From an uncultured Bacteroidota bacterium (GTDB lineage Bacteria > Bacteroidota > Bacteroidia > UKL13-3): a stretch of DNA of 64,000 bases. Shown one piece after another: positions 47,521-57,750 of the stretch (its first letter is position 1; each line of letters opens with the position of its first letter). The translations under genes and the position numbers were made by a program. The stretch covers positions 1 to 64,000 of the forward strand of contig CAISCU010000041.1 of assembly GCA_903883965.1 (NCBI GenBank), read 5' to 3'. The notes beneath the pieces were generated by a model. That model had not been told where the DNA came from and made no database searches. It worked only from the letters and a program-made list of their open reading frames with translations.

Positions 47521-48090
47521 CTACCTAACAATTATAACAGGAAATTCAATCTCCATATCTGATTCTGGAGCAGGCAAATCTGATTTAGGAATGCCGTCAT
47601 AATGACTCAATATTATACGGATATTCCCATTTGCACTTGTTAAATTATTCAACAATGGTGATACCTGAATTGCAGCATTTAAACCAAGTGGTTTAGATTG
47701 ATTGTCTTTGTCTAAGATATGAATTTGAACCAAGGAACTGATTGCAGAATCGGGCAAATAAAAAAATCTGTGTACATCTGCTTCTTTTAAAATTTCATTT
47801 GAAATGGTATCAACAGGTGAAACCGATTCATTCAATAAAACCAAATGCCATTGATAGTTTGTATTTGCTTGCAATTGCATGATATCAATTTTAGGATCTA
47901 AGCCCCCAAAGCCATCTAAATCCCTCCAAACAATTCCAAATACAGAATCGGGTTTATCTGTTTTAAAAGCGTTGATTTGAACAGTTGTTATTTGCTCTTC
48001 ATTGTTGCGCATTTGAGGCTGTGAAACATCGCCTTTGTTACAGGCTATAAATGAACTTGCCACCAATGAAAAAAAAACTAATTTATGCAT
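47521..48090 (-). CDS. Lipoprotein linked to a TonB receptor
   Basis: Protein of 189 aa from ATG 48090, with lipobox SFIAC and then NKGD. The remainder is beta-rich with no recognised catalytic residues (IVWRDLDGFGG, YQWHLVLLNES, IRIILSHYDG). Similar small lipoproteins accompany certain Bacteroidota TonB receptors. A longer frame from 48114 would overlap the receptor gene; the internal ATG leaves a 5-bp gap and places the signal sequence at the N-terminus. Last gene of a three-gene minus-strand operon. Possibly captures the receptor's ligand on the periplasmic or surface side; this is inference. Confidence 0.8.
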   Translation of the reverse strand: MHKLVFFSLVASSFIACNKGDVSQPQMRNNEEQITTVQINAFKTDKPDSVFGIVWRDLDGFGGLDPKIDIMQLQANTNYQWHLVLLNESVSPVDTISNEILKEADVHRFFYLPDSAISSLVQIHILDKDNQSKPLGLNAAIQVSPLLNNLTSANGNIRIILSHYDGIPKSDLPAPESDMEIEFPVIIVR

Positions 48091-48095
48091 TGTAA

Positions 48096-50405
48096 TTAAA
48101 TTTGTATGGAACATTGTATTGTAAAGTTTCTACCGGGTTCATCAAAAAAATACCTGAACCTATTCATGTAATCTCTGTAAGCAACATTGAATATATTTTT
48201 TACTTGAAATTGAATCTTAAATTTTTGTTTAACGTTTACCTGCGCAGCAAAATGTATCAAATGATAAGCAGGTGGAGGAGACATAAAATCTAGTTCTTTA
48301 ATGTAATTTAACTGAGAATTAACAGCATTCCAATCTAAGTTAAATTCCAATTGACTTTGAGTGTTTTTATTGAATAAAAAGTAACTAACTGAAGCATATA
48401 ATTGATTAGGGGGAATGCCATAAATGGGCAATCTAGTATGCTTGTCAATGGCATCTAACAGTTGAGCTTGACCAGAAAATTTAAAGCGGCTCCCTATTAA
48501 TTGCACCAAAGATATCTCTATCCCTTTAAACTGTGCATCTTGTTGATTGAACTGAAATGTAGGAAAACTACCTCTTGTGGTTAAAGTAACTTGACCTGTT
48601 GGAACTGACACAATATAACCATCAATTGCATTCATGAATACATTGGTTTTAATGCTGGTTTTATTCCATTTGAATTGCATCCCTGCTTCGAGATTAAAAG
48701 CCTGCTCTGTTTGTAACAATACATTACCCAATTCGTAGCTTGCCATGCTATTGTGAAGTCCATTGCTAAACATTTCATTGATAGCAGGCGCTCTCCAGGC
48801 TTTTAAAGCTGAAACCTGAAAATTTGCCATTGACACTACTGGAATAGCAACTCCCAATCCAAAAGAATTGCCTGTATAATTGAATTGAGGCGCATTCACT
48901 TTATTTGAAGGGTCTCGGTAATAAACCTGTTGCAACTTGTAGTCGAACCGATAGGAGCCTTCAATTGTAGCCTGTTTGTATTTAAAAGTTGTAAGGCCAA
49001 ATGCACCTGTACTCACTTGGGAATAATTGGGTATAAACGGATCCTGAATGCCCGTTGTTAGATTCTTTCCATTGACACAATCAATACCCCATTCAGTTTG
49101 GAGTTGGTTGGTGTTATACTGATAAATAAACTGTAAGCCTTGTGTAAGTAAATGGTAGGCATTGGCAGGCTCATTTTTTGATTGATTGCTCCAAGCAACC
49201 CCTTTATCAAATTCGCTTCTTTGGTTGTATTGGAGCATATACACCCCCTGAATGGCATGTGCTTTTGACAATTGGTAATTCAATTTACAACTGTATTGTT
49301 GATGGCGCACATCTTGGTAAGGTTTGTTAATGTTATATGTTGCAGGCGCAACCAATAAAGGAACTGAACTGTGGATGGCTCTATATAAATCTGAAGTTGA
49401 ACCGATATGAGCTGCAGCAGCAATACCCATTTTGGATTGAAAAAATGAGAACCTGTTTTCTAGTGTTGCTTTTTTAGAAATCAAGTACAACAAATTGGTT
49501 TGGAAAGTAAGTGTTTGAAAACCTGTATTTGAAACCACATAATTAGGACTTTGGGCATCGGCACCTTTTTTATACGAAAATGATACCTGTGTTGCTACTT
49601 TTTGATGCCGGAACTGAATGAATTCTGCTACCGAAAATGTGCGATTGTTTGAGTGAAAACCCATTTGAGTATTGCTTTGTATAACAGCAGTTTTTAAGTA
49701 TTCTGGAGCTATATTGAGCAAAACACCTCCAAAGGCATCTGAGCCATATTTCAATGCCAAGGGTCCTCTCAACAATTGAATTCTATCTATATTGGCAGTG
49801 CCTATTTCGGGTGCATGTTCTAGCCCCCACTGTTGGTTGTATAAACGAATGTCTTGCTGCACCAATACTATGCGATTGGTATGCAAACCTCTAACTACTG
49901 GAATGCTATTAACAGGTCCAGTTTGAATTAAATAAACTCCAGGCAATGCTTTTAACAATTGACTCCAGTTCAAGGCATTTGTTTTGAACAAATGTTCTTT
50001 GTTCAAAATAGGATTGATTCCGTACAATTTACTTTTAAAAAATGAAGTATTGTTTGATTCAGACACCGTTGCTTCGTGCAAGTGAATGTGAAGCGGACAC
50101 AATTGAATTTGAATACCCATTGATTGTGTGAATTCGATTGCTTTATGAAAAGCATGGTAACCATTGGCTTTAAAAGCCAAACGGTATTGCCCTATTGGCA
50201 AATTTTCAAATTGAACCTGACCAAATTGATTGGCATGTTCTATGATGTTGAGCTCGGCAATTTTTACTTCACAATTAGAAACAGGTTCACCTAATAGGCT
50301 GTCTATACAATCAATTGTTAATTGATAGGGACTATTTTGAGCAGACACTGTTTTCGTAACTGAAATCAATAAAAATACCAAGCAAAATATATTGATTCTC
50401 TGCAT
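48096..50405 (-). CDS. TonB-dependent receptor, probable metal or metallophore uptake
   Basis: Protein of 769 aa. Signal peptide 1-22, a carboxypeptidase-regulatory-like domain at about 28-105, then a plug at about 140-240 (LLKALPGVYLIQTGP, PVVRGLHTNRIVLVQQDIRLYNQQWGLEHAPEIG, IQLLRGPLALKYGSDAFGGVL) and a barrel of about 22 strands. CPLHIHLHEATV just before the plug is rich in His and Cys. Together with the His/Cys-rich small protein encoded upstream this suggests a transition metal or metal chelate as ligand, in the manner of ZnuD-like receptors. Operon position: second of three. Confidence 0.9.
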   Translation of the reverse strand: MQRINIFCLVFLLISVTKTVSAQNSPYQLTIDCIDSLLGEPVSNCEVKIAELNIIEHANQFGQVQFENLPIGQYRLAFKANGYHAFHKAIEFTQSMGIQIQLCPLHIHLHEATVSESNNTSFFKSKLYGINPILNKEHLFKTNALNWSQLLKALPGVYLIQTGPVNSIPVVRGLHTNRIVLVQQDIRLYNQQWGLEHAPEIGTANIDRIQLLRGPLALKYGSDAFGGVLLNIAPEYLKTAVIQSNTQMGFHSNNRTFSVAEFIQFRHQKVATQVSFSYKKGADAQSPNYVVSNTGFQTLTFQTNLLYLISKKATLENRFSFFQSKMGIAAAAHIGSTSDLYRAIHSSVPLLVAPATYNINKPYQDVRHQQYSCKLNYQLSKAHAIQGVYMLQYNQRSEFDKGVAWSNQSKNEPANAYHLLTQGLQFIYQYNTNQLQTEWGIDCVNGKNLTTGIQDPFIPNYSQVSTGAFGLTTFKYKQATIEGSYRFDYKLQQVYYRDPSNKVNAPQFNYTGNSFGLGVAIPVVSMANFQVSALKAWRAPAINEMFSNGLHNSMASYELGNVLLQTEQAFNLEAGMQFKWNKTSIKTNVFMNAIDGYIVSVPTGQVTLTTRGSFPTFQFNQQDAQFKGIEISLVQLIGSRFKFSGQAQLLDAIDKHTRLPIYGIPPNQLYASVSYFLFNKNTQSQLEFNLDWNAVNSQLNYIKELDFMSPPPAYHLIHFAAQVNVKQKFKIQFQVKNIFNVAYRDYMNRFRYFFDEPGRNFTIQCSIQI

Positions 50406-50439
50406 AGATACTTTAATTTATTTTTAGAAATGAAATGAC

Positions 50440-50829
50440 TTAGGTATGCTGTTTGGGTGGACCCCTTTGTAGATTTGCTAAATGACTCTTCGATGAAAAA
50501 TGAAAGAAATACCTGGTCAATAATTGCACGTAGATTTGACCCTGCAATTGAACCATAACTCCTTCTACTATACTTGCTGATAGGATTTGAACAAAAACAT
50601 GCTGTTTGGTAGTTGTTTTTGCTGCAATATGCCCTTTGTGATCACAATCATGCTTGAGCAGTTGACTGTTGCACAAAAGCTGATCAAATTCACACTGATG
50701 ATGTTGGTCTGTGTGTTGAATAGCCTGAATGTGTTGCAACAGTTGTTGCTGAAACAGACTTGCAGGCAATAATTGAAAGCTGAATACCACCAGCAATCCA
50801 AAAACAATGTATTGATTGAGCCTGTTCAA
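50440..50829 (-). CDS. Small His/Cys-rich exported protein ahead of a TonB receptor
   Basis: Protein of 129 aa, no family assigned. N-terminal hydrophobic helix (about 7-27) fits a signal anchor or signal peptide. Residues 33-67 contain HIQAIQHTDQHHQCEFDQ, then CNSQLLKHDCDHKGH: eight His and three Cys in about 35 residues, a probable metal-binding patch. The C-terminus ends RGPPKQH. No ATG is available, since the frame closes two codons upstream and the first codon is TTG at 50829, so a TTG start is required. It lies 34 bp before the receptor gene. Role in sensing or handling the imported metal is inferred. Confidence 0.72.
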   Translation of the reverse strand: MNRLNQYIVFGLLVVFSFQLLPASLFQQQLLQHIQAIQHTDQHHQCEFDQLLCNSQLLKHDCDHKGHIAAKTTTKQHVFVQILSASIVEGVMVQLQGQIYVQLLTRYFFHFSSKSHLANLQRGPPKQHT

Positions 50830-50945
50830 TGCTTAAATTTCAGATACAAATAAAACAAATTGAAGCTAATTTGTTTAATATAAAATTGAGTTCGGATAAG
50901 GAAATCAATTTCAATCTATTTATTTTGCTCAAAATTTGAAATGAT

Positions 50946-52613
50946 ATGACAAACAGAGGTGATTTACATGCTGCTACAGGAAATAAATTAAGTTGCAAAG
51001 GATGGGTTCAAGAAGCAGCATTGCGTATGCTTCACAATAACCTAGACCCAGATGTAGCTGAGCGCCCAGAAGAGTTAATTGTATATGGCGGAATTGGGAA
51101 AGCAGCACGCAACTGGGAGAGTTTTGATTTAATTGTTAAAGCTTTACAAGACCTTGAAGATGACGAAACATTGTTAATTCAATCGGGTAAACCAGTTGGT
51201 ATTCTTCCAACACACAAAGATGCACCAAGAGTCATTATTTCAAATTCCATGTTGGTTCCTAAATGGGCCAATTGGGAAACCTTTCACGAATTAGATAAAA
51301 AAGGCTTAATAATGTACGGCCAAATGACTGCCGGAAGCTGGATATACATAGGTTCACAGGGTATTGTTCAAGGCACTTATGAAACATTTGCTGAAGCTGC
51401 CAGACAACATTTTGGAGGTAGTTTAAAAGGTACACTTACAGTTACTGCCGGTTTAGGTGGTATGGGTGGTGCACAACCATTAGCTGTTACCATGTGTGAT
51501 GGGGTTTGTTTGGCCGCAGAAATGGTAGAGTGGCGAATTAAAAAACGTTTAGAAACTCGCTACTTAGATGTAATGAGCAGAAACATAGACCAAGCCATTG
51601 ATATGGCTTTAGAGGCCAAAGCTGCAGGAAAACGCTTGTCTATTGGAGTGGTTTGTAATGTGGTAGACTTATTAGAAAGACTCATAGAAAGAAACATCGT
51701 ACCCGATTTGTTAACCGACCAAACATCAGCCCACGATCCTTTGAATGGTTATTATCCTGAAGGATTGGCTGAAGAAGTAGCCGACAGAATGCGTAAAACA
51801 GATCCTGATAAATATGTAAAAGTTTCTTTAGACACTATGGCTCATCATGTAAAATTGATGATTCAGTTGCAAGAAAAAGGCGCAATTGTATTTGATTACG
51901 GCAACAATTTACGCGGTCAAGCACATGACCAAAGAGCCGTTAAAAATGCATTTGCTTTTCCAGGATTTGTTCCTGCCTACATCAGGCCATTATTCTGTGA
52001 GGGAAAAGGCCCATTCAGATGGGTAGCTTTGAGTGGCGACCCAAATGACATTTATGTAACCGACCAAGTCATGAAAGATTTGTTTCCAGAAAACACTTCA
52101 TTGCATAGGTGGTTAGATATGGCTAGAGAGCGCATTGCATTTCAAGGACTTCCTGCCAGAATATGTTGGATTGGGCAGGGTGACAGAGAAAAAGCGGCAC
52201 TGGCGTTTAACCAATTGGTAAGAGATGGGAAAGTAAAAGGCCCAATTGTAATTGGACGAGACCACTTAGATACAGGTTCGGTAGCATCACCTAATAGAGA
52301 AACTGAAGCCATGAAAGATGGTTCAGATGCTGTAGCTGATTGGCCTATTTTAAATGCATTGATTAATACAGCCGGAGGAGCCAGTTGGGTTAGTGTTCAC
52401 CACGGTGGCGGAGTTGGTATGGGCTATTCTATTCATGCGGGCATGGTTATTTTAGCTGATGGAACACCTGAAGCAGAAAAAAGGCTCAAAAGGGTCTTAC
52501 ACAATGATCCTGCAATGGGTGTCATCAGACATGCCGATGCCGGATACGATATAGCTATCGATACTGCCAGAAAACACCGACTAGACATCAAACAAAGACT
52601 AGCAGACAAATAA
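50946..52613 (+). CDS. hutU: Urocanate hydratase
   Basis: Protein of 555 aa, NAD-dependent enzyme of histidine degradation converting urocanate to imidazolone propionate. Signatures: [22 protein letters not shown] near the start, [34 protein letters not shown] with the NAD-binding glycines, the active-site phrase [14 protein letters not shown], and [17 protein letters not shown] near the end. The other hut genes (hutH, hutI, ftcD) are not in the window. It has a hairpin terminator. Confidence 0.98.
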   Translation: MTNRGDLHAATGNKLSCKGWVQEAALRMLHNNLDPDVAERPEELIVYGGIGKAARNWESFDLIVKALQDLEDDETLLIQSGKPVGILPTHKDAPRVIISNSMLVPKWANWETFHELDKKGLIMYGQMTAGSWIYIGSQGIVQGTYETFAEAARQHFGGSLKGTLTVTAGLGGMGGAQPLAVTMCDGVCLAAEMVEWRIKKRLETRYLDVMSRNIDQAIDMALEAKAAGKRLSIGVVCNVVDLLERLIERNIVPDLLTDQTSAHDPLNGYYPEGLAEEVADRMRKTDPDKYVKVSLDTMAHHVKLMIQLQEKGAIVFDYGNNLRGQAHDQRAVKNAFAFPGFVPAYIRPLFCEGKGPFRWVALSGDPNDIYVTDQVMKDLFPENTSLHRWLDMARERIAFQGLPARICWIGQGDREKAALAFNQLVRDGKVKGPIVIGRDHLDTGSVASPNRETEAMKDGSDAVADWPILNALINTAGGASWVSVHHGGGVGMGYSIHAGMVILADGTPEAEKRLKRVLHNDPAMGVIRHADAGYDIAIDTARKHRLDIKQRLADK

Positions 52614-52653
52614 AAAATAACCCGATTTGAATTCAAATCGGGTTATTTTTTTT
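52613..52653 (+). terminator. Terminator after hutU
   Basis: AAATAACCCGATTTG pairs perfectly with CAAATCGGGTTATTT around AATT (about 52613-52648), followed by more T. Confidence 0.92.
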
Positions 52654-52802
52654 AAAGACATTTGAAGCAATTATTACCTACAAGCTAAATGCCACATTTA
52701 ACAGCTACCAATTTTAGCATCAAGCCTGATTAATTTCATTCAAAAGGCATGATATCCTCTAAAAAATAGTTAATTCGCTGTACAATTCAATCCTGTATAA
52801 CC

Positions 52803-53645
52803 ATGTCAATGAATACCTATCAACTTTTTGAAATACGCTGTTCTACAGAATTAGTAGAACTCTTAATTGCTGAATTCAGTGCAATTGGATTTGAAGGTTT
52901 TTTAGAAAATGATGAAGGCTTTGAGGCATATATTTTAGAAACAGACTTGAACATAGAGTTGTTCCATGAAATTTGTCAACAATATGGCATTGACAACAAT
53001 CAAATTCAAGAAAAATTGGTCCAAAACCAAAATTGGAATACAGAATGGGAACAAAATTTTCAACCTGTAATCATTAAAAATACCATTCGAATCAGTGCGC
53101 CATTTCACCAACTCAAGCCTGAATATCCACTAGAATTATTGATCCAACCCAAAACATCTTTTGGAACAGGGCACCACGAAACTACAGCTTCCATTATGGA
53201 GTTGATGTTAGAAGAAGAAATGCCTGGGAAATCAGTCTTTGATTATGGATCGGGAACTGGCATCTTAGCTATATTGGCAAAAAAATTGGGTGCTACAGAT
53301 TTGTTTGCAAACGATATTGATGAATGGGCCTCTGAAAATATCTATGAAAATTTAGAACTCAACAAGCTAGAGGGAATTGCCTTCAAAAAAGGTGGTTTAG
53401 AAGTATTGGAACCCGAGCAAAAATTTGATTTGATCCTTGCCAACATCAATAAAAATGTATTGATGCATAGCTTTGAAAAACTTCAATACCATAGCCATTC
53501 TGAAAGCAAATTATACATCAGTGGATTTCTTGAAAAGGATTTAACTGATTTAAATTTAGCAGCTCAACAAGCAGGTTGGAAGTTAAACAGCTCAGTAATT
53601 AATGGCGATTGGTGTGCAGCCTCATTCAGTTTAAATACCAAATAA
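52803..53645 (+). CDS. prmA: Ribosomal protein L11 methyltransferase
   Basis: Protein of 280 aa. SAM-dependent methyltransferase that trimethylates L11. Signature KTSFGTGHHETT at about 117-128, SAM loop VFDYGSGTGILAILA, acidic NDIDEWA, and the catalytic-site phrase LILANINKNVL (standard: ANI). The N-terminal substrate-recognition domain (about 1-60) is shorter than in E. coli. Starts ATG 52803; the second ATG at 52809 is an alternative. Confidence 0.96.
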   Translation: MSMNTYQLFEIRCSTELVELLIAEFSAIGFEGFLENDEGFEAYILETDLNIELFHEICQQYGIDNNQIQEKLVQNQNWNTEWEQNFQPVIIKNTIRISAPFHQLKPEYPLELLIQPKTSFGTGHHETTASIMELMLEEEMPGKSVFDYGSGTGILAILAKKLGATDLFANDIDEWASENIYENLELNKLEGIAFKKGGLEVLEPEQKFDLILANINKNVLMHSFEKLQYHSHSESKLYISGFLEKDLTDLNLAAQQAGWKLNSSVINGDWCAASFSLNTK

Positions 53646-53684
53646 TTTCAATAAACAGGAGATAATTATTAACTTTATATTGAA

Positions 53685-54695
53685 ATGAGATTTGTAAAAA
53701 TTATTATCATCTTATTGCTCTCTATAGTAGGTGTTGCTGGTGTAATTGGCCTATTTCTTCCAGACAATGCAAAAGTAGAAAGAAGCATTTATGTAAAATC
53801 GAGGGCATCCATTGTTTACAATTTAATCAATGATTTAAACCAATGGCCCACATGGAGTCCATGGCACCAAATAGACCCAAATACCCTGTGGAATTACAGT
53901 GAACCTGCAATTGGAAAAGGAGCTTGGTACTCTTGGACTAGCGACAACCACAATTTAGGAACTGGTAAAATGACAATAGATGCTTGTATGCCAGATGAGA
54001 GAATAGATTTAACATTGAGCATGAATGGCATGGGAGATGCACAACTACAGTTTTTAATTGAAGGAAAGGGTGCACAAACCAAATTGAGTTGGGTTTTGAG
54101 TAAAAAATTAGGCAATAATCCTTATGCCAGATATTGGGGCCTGATAATGGATAAAATGATGGGGCCTGATTTTGACAAAGGACTTGAAAAAATAAAAGAA
54201 ATTGCAGAAAAAAGAGGTGAAAAACCTTTGATTATGGGCTATGAAACAGATGTAATTGCGTTAGAATCTTTTCAGTATATTGGCATTCGCAAACAAGTTA
54301 AAAAAGAGCAATTGAACCAGTTTTTAGGTACCAGTTTTTCCAATTTAATTGATGCCATTAAAAAGCAAGAAGTTCCTTTTAAGGGTTCGCCGTTTACCAT
54401 TAATTACGCTGCAAAAAATGGCATTTATGATATAGAAGCGGGCATTCGCATTGAAAGACCCATGCAAGAATCTGAATCACTAAAGTTAGGTAGAATAGAC
54501 TCTTGTAAAGCCTTTGTCATTCATTATACTGGCCCTTACAAAGAAATTGCTCCTGTATATGAAGCAACATTTAATTATTTGAAAGAACAATCAATTCAAG
54601 CCATTGGAGCACCTATAGAATTTTACATGAACGACCCAACCATGGTAAAAGACAGTACCCAATTTAAAACTGACTTATTTTTTAGAATACAATAA
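53685..54695 (+). CDS. Membrane-anchored SRPBCC + GyrI-like domain protein
   Basis: Protein of 336 aa. N-terminal membrane helix (about 4-24), then an SRPBCC/polyketide-cyclase-type lipid-binding domain at about 30-165 (VKSRASIVYNLINDLNQWPTWSPW). A GyrI-like/AraC effector-binding domain lies at about 185-335 (SFQYIGIRKQ, IEAGIRIERPM, YTGPYKEIAPVYEATFNYL, FYMNDPTMVKDSTQFKTDLFFRI). Both domains usually bind small hydrophobic ligands, so a ligand-sensing or chaperone role is possible; no output domain is present. It is 39 bp after prmA and 6 bp before pepP. Confidence 0.85.
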   Translation: MRFVKIIIILLLSIVGVAGVIGLFLPDNAKVERSIYVKSRASIVYNLINDLNQWPTWSPWHQIDPNTLWNYSEPAIGKGAWYSWTSDNHNLGTGKMTIDACMPDERIDLTLSMNGMGDAQLQFLIEGKGAQTKLSWVLSKKLGNNPYARYWGLIMDKMMGPDFDKGLEKIKEIAEKRGEKPLIMGYETDVIALESFQYIGIRKQVKKEQLNQFLGTSFSNLIDAIKKQEVPFKGSPFTINYAAKNGIYDIEAGIRIERPMQESESLKLGRIDSCKAFVIHYTGPYKEIAPVYEATFNYLKEQSIQAIGAPIEFYMNDPTMVKDSTQFKTDLFFRIQ

Positions 54696-54701
54696 TCTTA
54701 C

Positions 54702-55991
54702 ATGAAATACGATCAAATCAACTCACAGTTATTCATTGAAAACAGGATCCGATTCCAAAAAGAATTAAAATCCAATTCAATAGCTATTTTCTTTTCAAAT
54801 GATGAACATCCTTGGAATGGAGATGCAACACATCATTTCAAACAAAACAGTGATTTATTTTGGCTCAGCGGTGTAGACCAAGAAGAATCCATTTTGGTAA
54901 TTTCTCCAAATTGTCCAGTACCTGAAATGAGAGAAGCCTTGTTCATTAAAAAAACAAATGAGCAAATGGTGATTTGGAATGGGCATAAATTAACACTTGA
55001 AGAAGCCAAAGCAGTCAGTGGCATTCAACATGTATATTGGATAGATGATTATGCAGCAAAGATTCACAGTGCCATCAATTACGCACAAAACATTTACTTA
55101 AATTTAAATGAGAACGACCGTGCAGTGATTCAAACACCCTACAAAGATTTGAGAATGGCTCTTGCAATCAAAGAACGTTATCCATTACACCAATTTGAAA
55201 GAGCTGCACCTATGTTACAGCGTTTGAGGAGCATCAAATCTGAATTAGAATTGCAGTTAATGAAACAGGCGATAGCTATCAGTGAAAAGATGTTTGCCCG
55301 CTTGTTGAAATTTGTTAAACCTGGTGTGGCTGAATTTGAGATTGAGGCCGAAATCATTCATGAATACATGAGAAATAGAGCAAATGGTCATTCGTTTCAC
55401 CCAATTGTAGCAAGTGGAAAAAACGCATGTATTTTACATTATACACAGAACAACGATACTTGTAAAGATGGTGATTTGGTATTGGTTGATAGCGGGGTAG
55501 ATTATGCCAATTATGCAAGTGATATGACACGTGTAATTCCGGTGAATGGTAAATTTACCAACAGACAAAAAGAAGTTTATTGGGCTGTACTCAACGTGAT
55601 GAGAGCAGCAAAAGCACTTTTAAAACCTGGGGTAATGTTAATGGAATACCAAGCACAAGTTGGTGCAATTATGGAAAAAGAATTGGTAGATTTAAAACTG
55701 CTGAGTTTAAATGATATTAAAAACCAAAATCCAAACTGGCCAGCATACAAGCGTTATTTTATGCATGGCACCAGTCATTTCTTAGGCATAGATGTGCATG
55801 ATGTAGGTATGCGCTATGAACCCATGAAAGCAGGTATGACATTTAGTTGCGAACCTGGTATTTATATACAAGAAGAAGGCATTGGCATCCGTTTAGAAAA
55901 TGAAATCCTCATCACAGACAATGGCTGTATAGATTTAATGGAGCATATTCCAGTTGAACCTGAACACATTGAAAGCATCATGCAGGCATGA
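54702..55991 (+). CDS. pepP: Xaa-Pro aminopeptidase (aminopeptidase P)
   Basis: Protein of 429 aa, M24B metallopeptidase that releases the residue before proline. The N-terminal creatinase-like domain (1-165) is followed by the pita-bread domain. Metal ligands are in LVDSGVDYANYASDMTRV (two Asp), HGTSHFLGIDVHDVG (His), CEPGIYI (Glu) and IRLENEI (Glu). A cytoplasmic location fits the absence of a signal peptide. Its last 4 bp overlap the HAD phosphatase gene. Confidence 0.96.
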   Translation: MKYDQINSQLFIENRIRFQKELKSNSIAIFFSNDEHPWNGDATHHFKQNSDLFWLSGVDQEESILVISPNCPVPEMREALFIKKTNEQMVIWNGHKLTLEEAKAVSGIQHVYWIDDYAAKIHSAINYAQNIYLNLNENDRAVIQTPYKDLRMALAIKERYPLHQFERAAPMLQRLRSIKSELELQLMKQAIAISEKMFARLLKFVKPGVAEFEIEAEIIHEYMRNRANGHSFHPIVASGKNACILHYTQNNDTCKDGDLVLVDSGVDYANYASDMTRVIPVNGKFTNRQKEVYWAVLNVMRAAKALLKPGVMLMEYQAQVGAIMEKELVDLKLLSLNDIKNQNPNWPAYKRYFMHGTSHFLGIDVHDVGMRYEPMKAGMTFSCEPGIYIQEEGIGIRLENEILITDNGCIDLMEHIPVEPEHIESIMQA

Positions 55992-56647
55992 ACCTCCATC
56001 AGATAGACACCTATTTATTTGACATGGATGGCTTGCTGATAGATTCAGAGCCACTTTGGAAGAAAGCCGAAAAAGCAGTTTTTGGGGCACTTGGTTTGAA
56101 CTTAACCGATGACTTGTTGCGAGAGGTAATGGGCTTTAGGTTGTCAGAGGTTGTTGCCTATTGGTACCATTACCAACCATGGGAATCACCTGATTTTGCA
56201 AAAACTGAGCAAGACATCATTGAATGCATGATTGGTTACATTCACAAAGATGGAAAAGCCATGGAGGGTGTATATGAACTGTTAGAGGTATTGCAATCTA
56301 AACATAAAAAAATTGCACTTGCCTCATCATCTTCAATGGTATTAATTGAAGCCGTTGTTGAAAAGCTGCATTTGTCAGAATGGATACCTGATTTGTTTTC
56401 GGCAGAACACGAGCCTTATGGCAAACCGCATCCAGGAATTTTTATCACAGCGGCAAATAGCTTGAATTCAAACCCAAGAAATTGCTTGGTATTGGAAGAT
56501 TCAATCAATGGAATGCTCTCAGCAAAATCTGCTAGAATGCTTTGTACAGTTGTTCCTGACCCTGTTCAATATGAAAGACCTGAATGGTGCTTGGCAGATT
56601 TTAAATTAAATAAACTAAGCGATTTTATTCCCTATTTAGCTCTCTAG
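55988..56647 (+). CDS. HAD-family sugar phosphatase (HxpB/YniC-like)
   Basis: Protein of 219 aa. HAD motif I is DMDGLLIDSEPLW at about 11-23 with the nucleophile Asp. Motif II is ALASSSS near 115. KPHPGIF with the motif III Lys and the motif IV phrase LVLEDSINGMLSA follow. The helical C1 cap and the DGLLIDSEPLW wording place it near 2-deoxyglucose-6-phosphate/hexitol phosphatases and beta-phosphoglucomutases. The substrate cannot be fixed from sequence. Translationally coupled to pepP by an ATGA-type overlap. Confidence 0.88.
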   Translation: MNLHQIDTYLFDMDGLLIDSEPLWKKAEKAVFGALGLNLTDDLLREVMGFRLSEVVAYWYHYQPWESPDFAKTEQDIIECMIGYIHKDGKAMEGVYELLEVLQSKHKKIALASSSSMVLIEAVVEKLHLSEWIPDLFSAEHEPYGKPHPGIFITAANSLNSNPRNCLVLEDSINGMLSAKSARMLCTVVPDPVQYERPEWCLADFKLNKLSDFIPYLAL

Positions 56648-56706
56648 TCTGAGTATCAAGACAGCTCCTGATAGGCAAGTATCTCGGTTGAACAGCTTGC
56701 TAACTT

Positions 56707-57660
56707 CTATCTTTTCTTATTGATGATTTTATACAATTCATCCAATTTGGGGCTGAGAATAATTTCTGTTCTTCTGTTTTTAGCTCTTCCCTCAGCTGTT
56801 TCATTATTGGCTTTTGGCTGATACTCTCCCCTACCCGCTGCAGTTAATCTTTTAGGTTCAACAGCATAGTTGCTACTCAATAAACGAACAATATTATTAG
56901 CCCTTGCGGTACTTAAATCCCAGTTGTCAGCAAAAACAGCTGTTTTAATCGGCTTATTATCGGTATGACCTTCAACCAACACATCTATTTCCATGTTCTT
57001 GTTCAATACTTCAGCCAATTTTTTAATGGCATCTAAACCCTTTTCTTCTACATCAGCACTACCAGATTTGAATAACAATTTATCGCTTAAAGAAACATAC
57101 ACCTTACCATTCTTCATTTCAACCGTTAATTCATCTGAATTAAAACTTAAGAGTGCTTTCTTAACTATATCGCTCAGGGCATTTGTTAATGAATCTTGTC
57201 TTTTAATAATGGCTTCCAATTCAGCCAATTTCTTTTCTCTAATTTGTAGCAAGTCGCCTTTTTCTTTGAGAGCAATGTTCAATTGCTCAGTTTTGCTCAT
57301 ACTCGATTTAATCAAATCAGTATAGCGGTCATTCATATCTTGGTAATCATCTATCAGCTTTCTGTATTGAGCAGAAAGTTCAGATTTGTCTTTGCTCAAT
57401 TGCTGATGCAATGCCATTAAATTCCTGAATTCTTCACCTCTCTGCAACGTATCTTTATGGAAAGCCACAACCATTGCATGCAAAGAATCTCTTTGCTTGG
57501 TTGCCAATTCTAGTCTTTGTGACATAAATAAGTTATGAGCCTTTTCGCTTACCTTCTTTGGATCTTTGATTCTACCTTTTGGCTCTAGATCTTGTGCTTG
57601 AGTAAATTGAAAGGCCAATACAAAGGCCAATACAGCTAATACATTTTTAATTGCTCTCAT
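56707..57660 (-). CDS. OmpA-family peptidoglycan-binding protein with coiled coil
   Basis: Protein of 317 aa from ATG 57660; longer in-frame codons upstream would bury the signal peptide (MRAIKNVLAVLAF...AQ). Residues ~30-170 are a Lys/Glu/Leu/Asp-rich coiled coil. Residues ~190-305 form the OmpA C-terminal domain: VEGHTDNKPI, NWDLSTARANNIVRLL, AAGRGEYQPKANNETAEGRAKNRRTEI, with the Asp and Arg that bind the diaminopimelate of peptidoglycan. The likely role is tethering the outer membrane to the wall. No N-terminal barrel is present. Confidence 0.9.
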   Translation of the reverse strand: MRAIKNVLAVLAFVLAFQFTQAQDLEPKGRIKDPKKVSEKAHNLFMSQRLELATKQRDSLHAMVVAFHKDTLQRGEEFRNLMALHQQLSKDKSELSAQYRKLIDDYQDMNDRYTDLIKSSMSKTEQLNIALKEKGDLLQIREKKLAELEAIIKRQDSLTNALSDIVKKALLSFNSDELTVEMKNGKVYVSLSDKLLFKSGSADVEEKGLDAIKKLAEVLNKNMEIDVLVEGHTDNKPIKTAVFADNWDLSTARANNIVRLLSSNYAVEPKRLTAAGRGEYQPKANNETAEGRAKNRRTEIILSPKLDELYKIINKKR

Positions 57661-57750
57661 GCTACGAATTTCAATGCAAACCAGCCAACTAACAAGCAAG
57701 GCAATTTGTATTTATCCATACAAAACCGTGAAATGCCCAAATTTAAGAAC

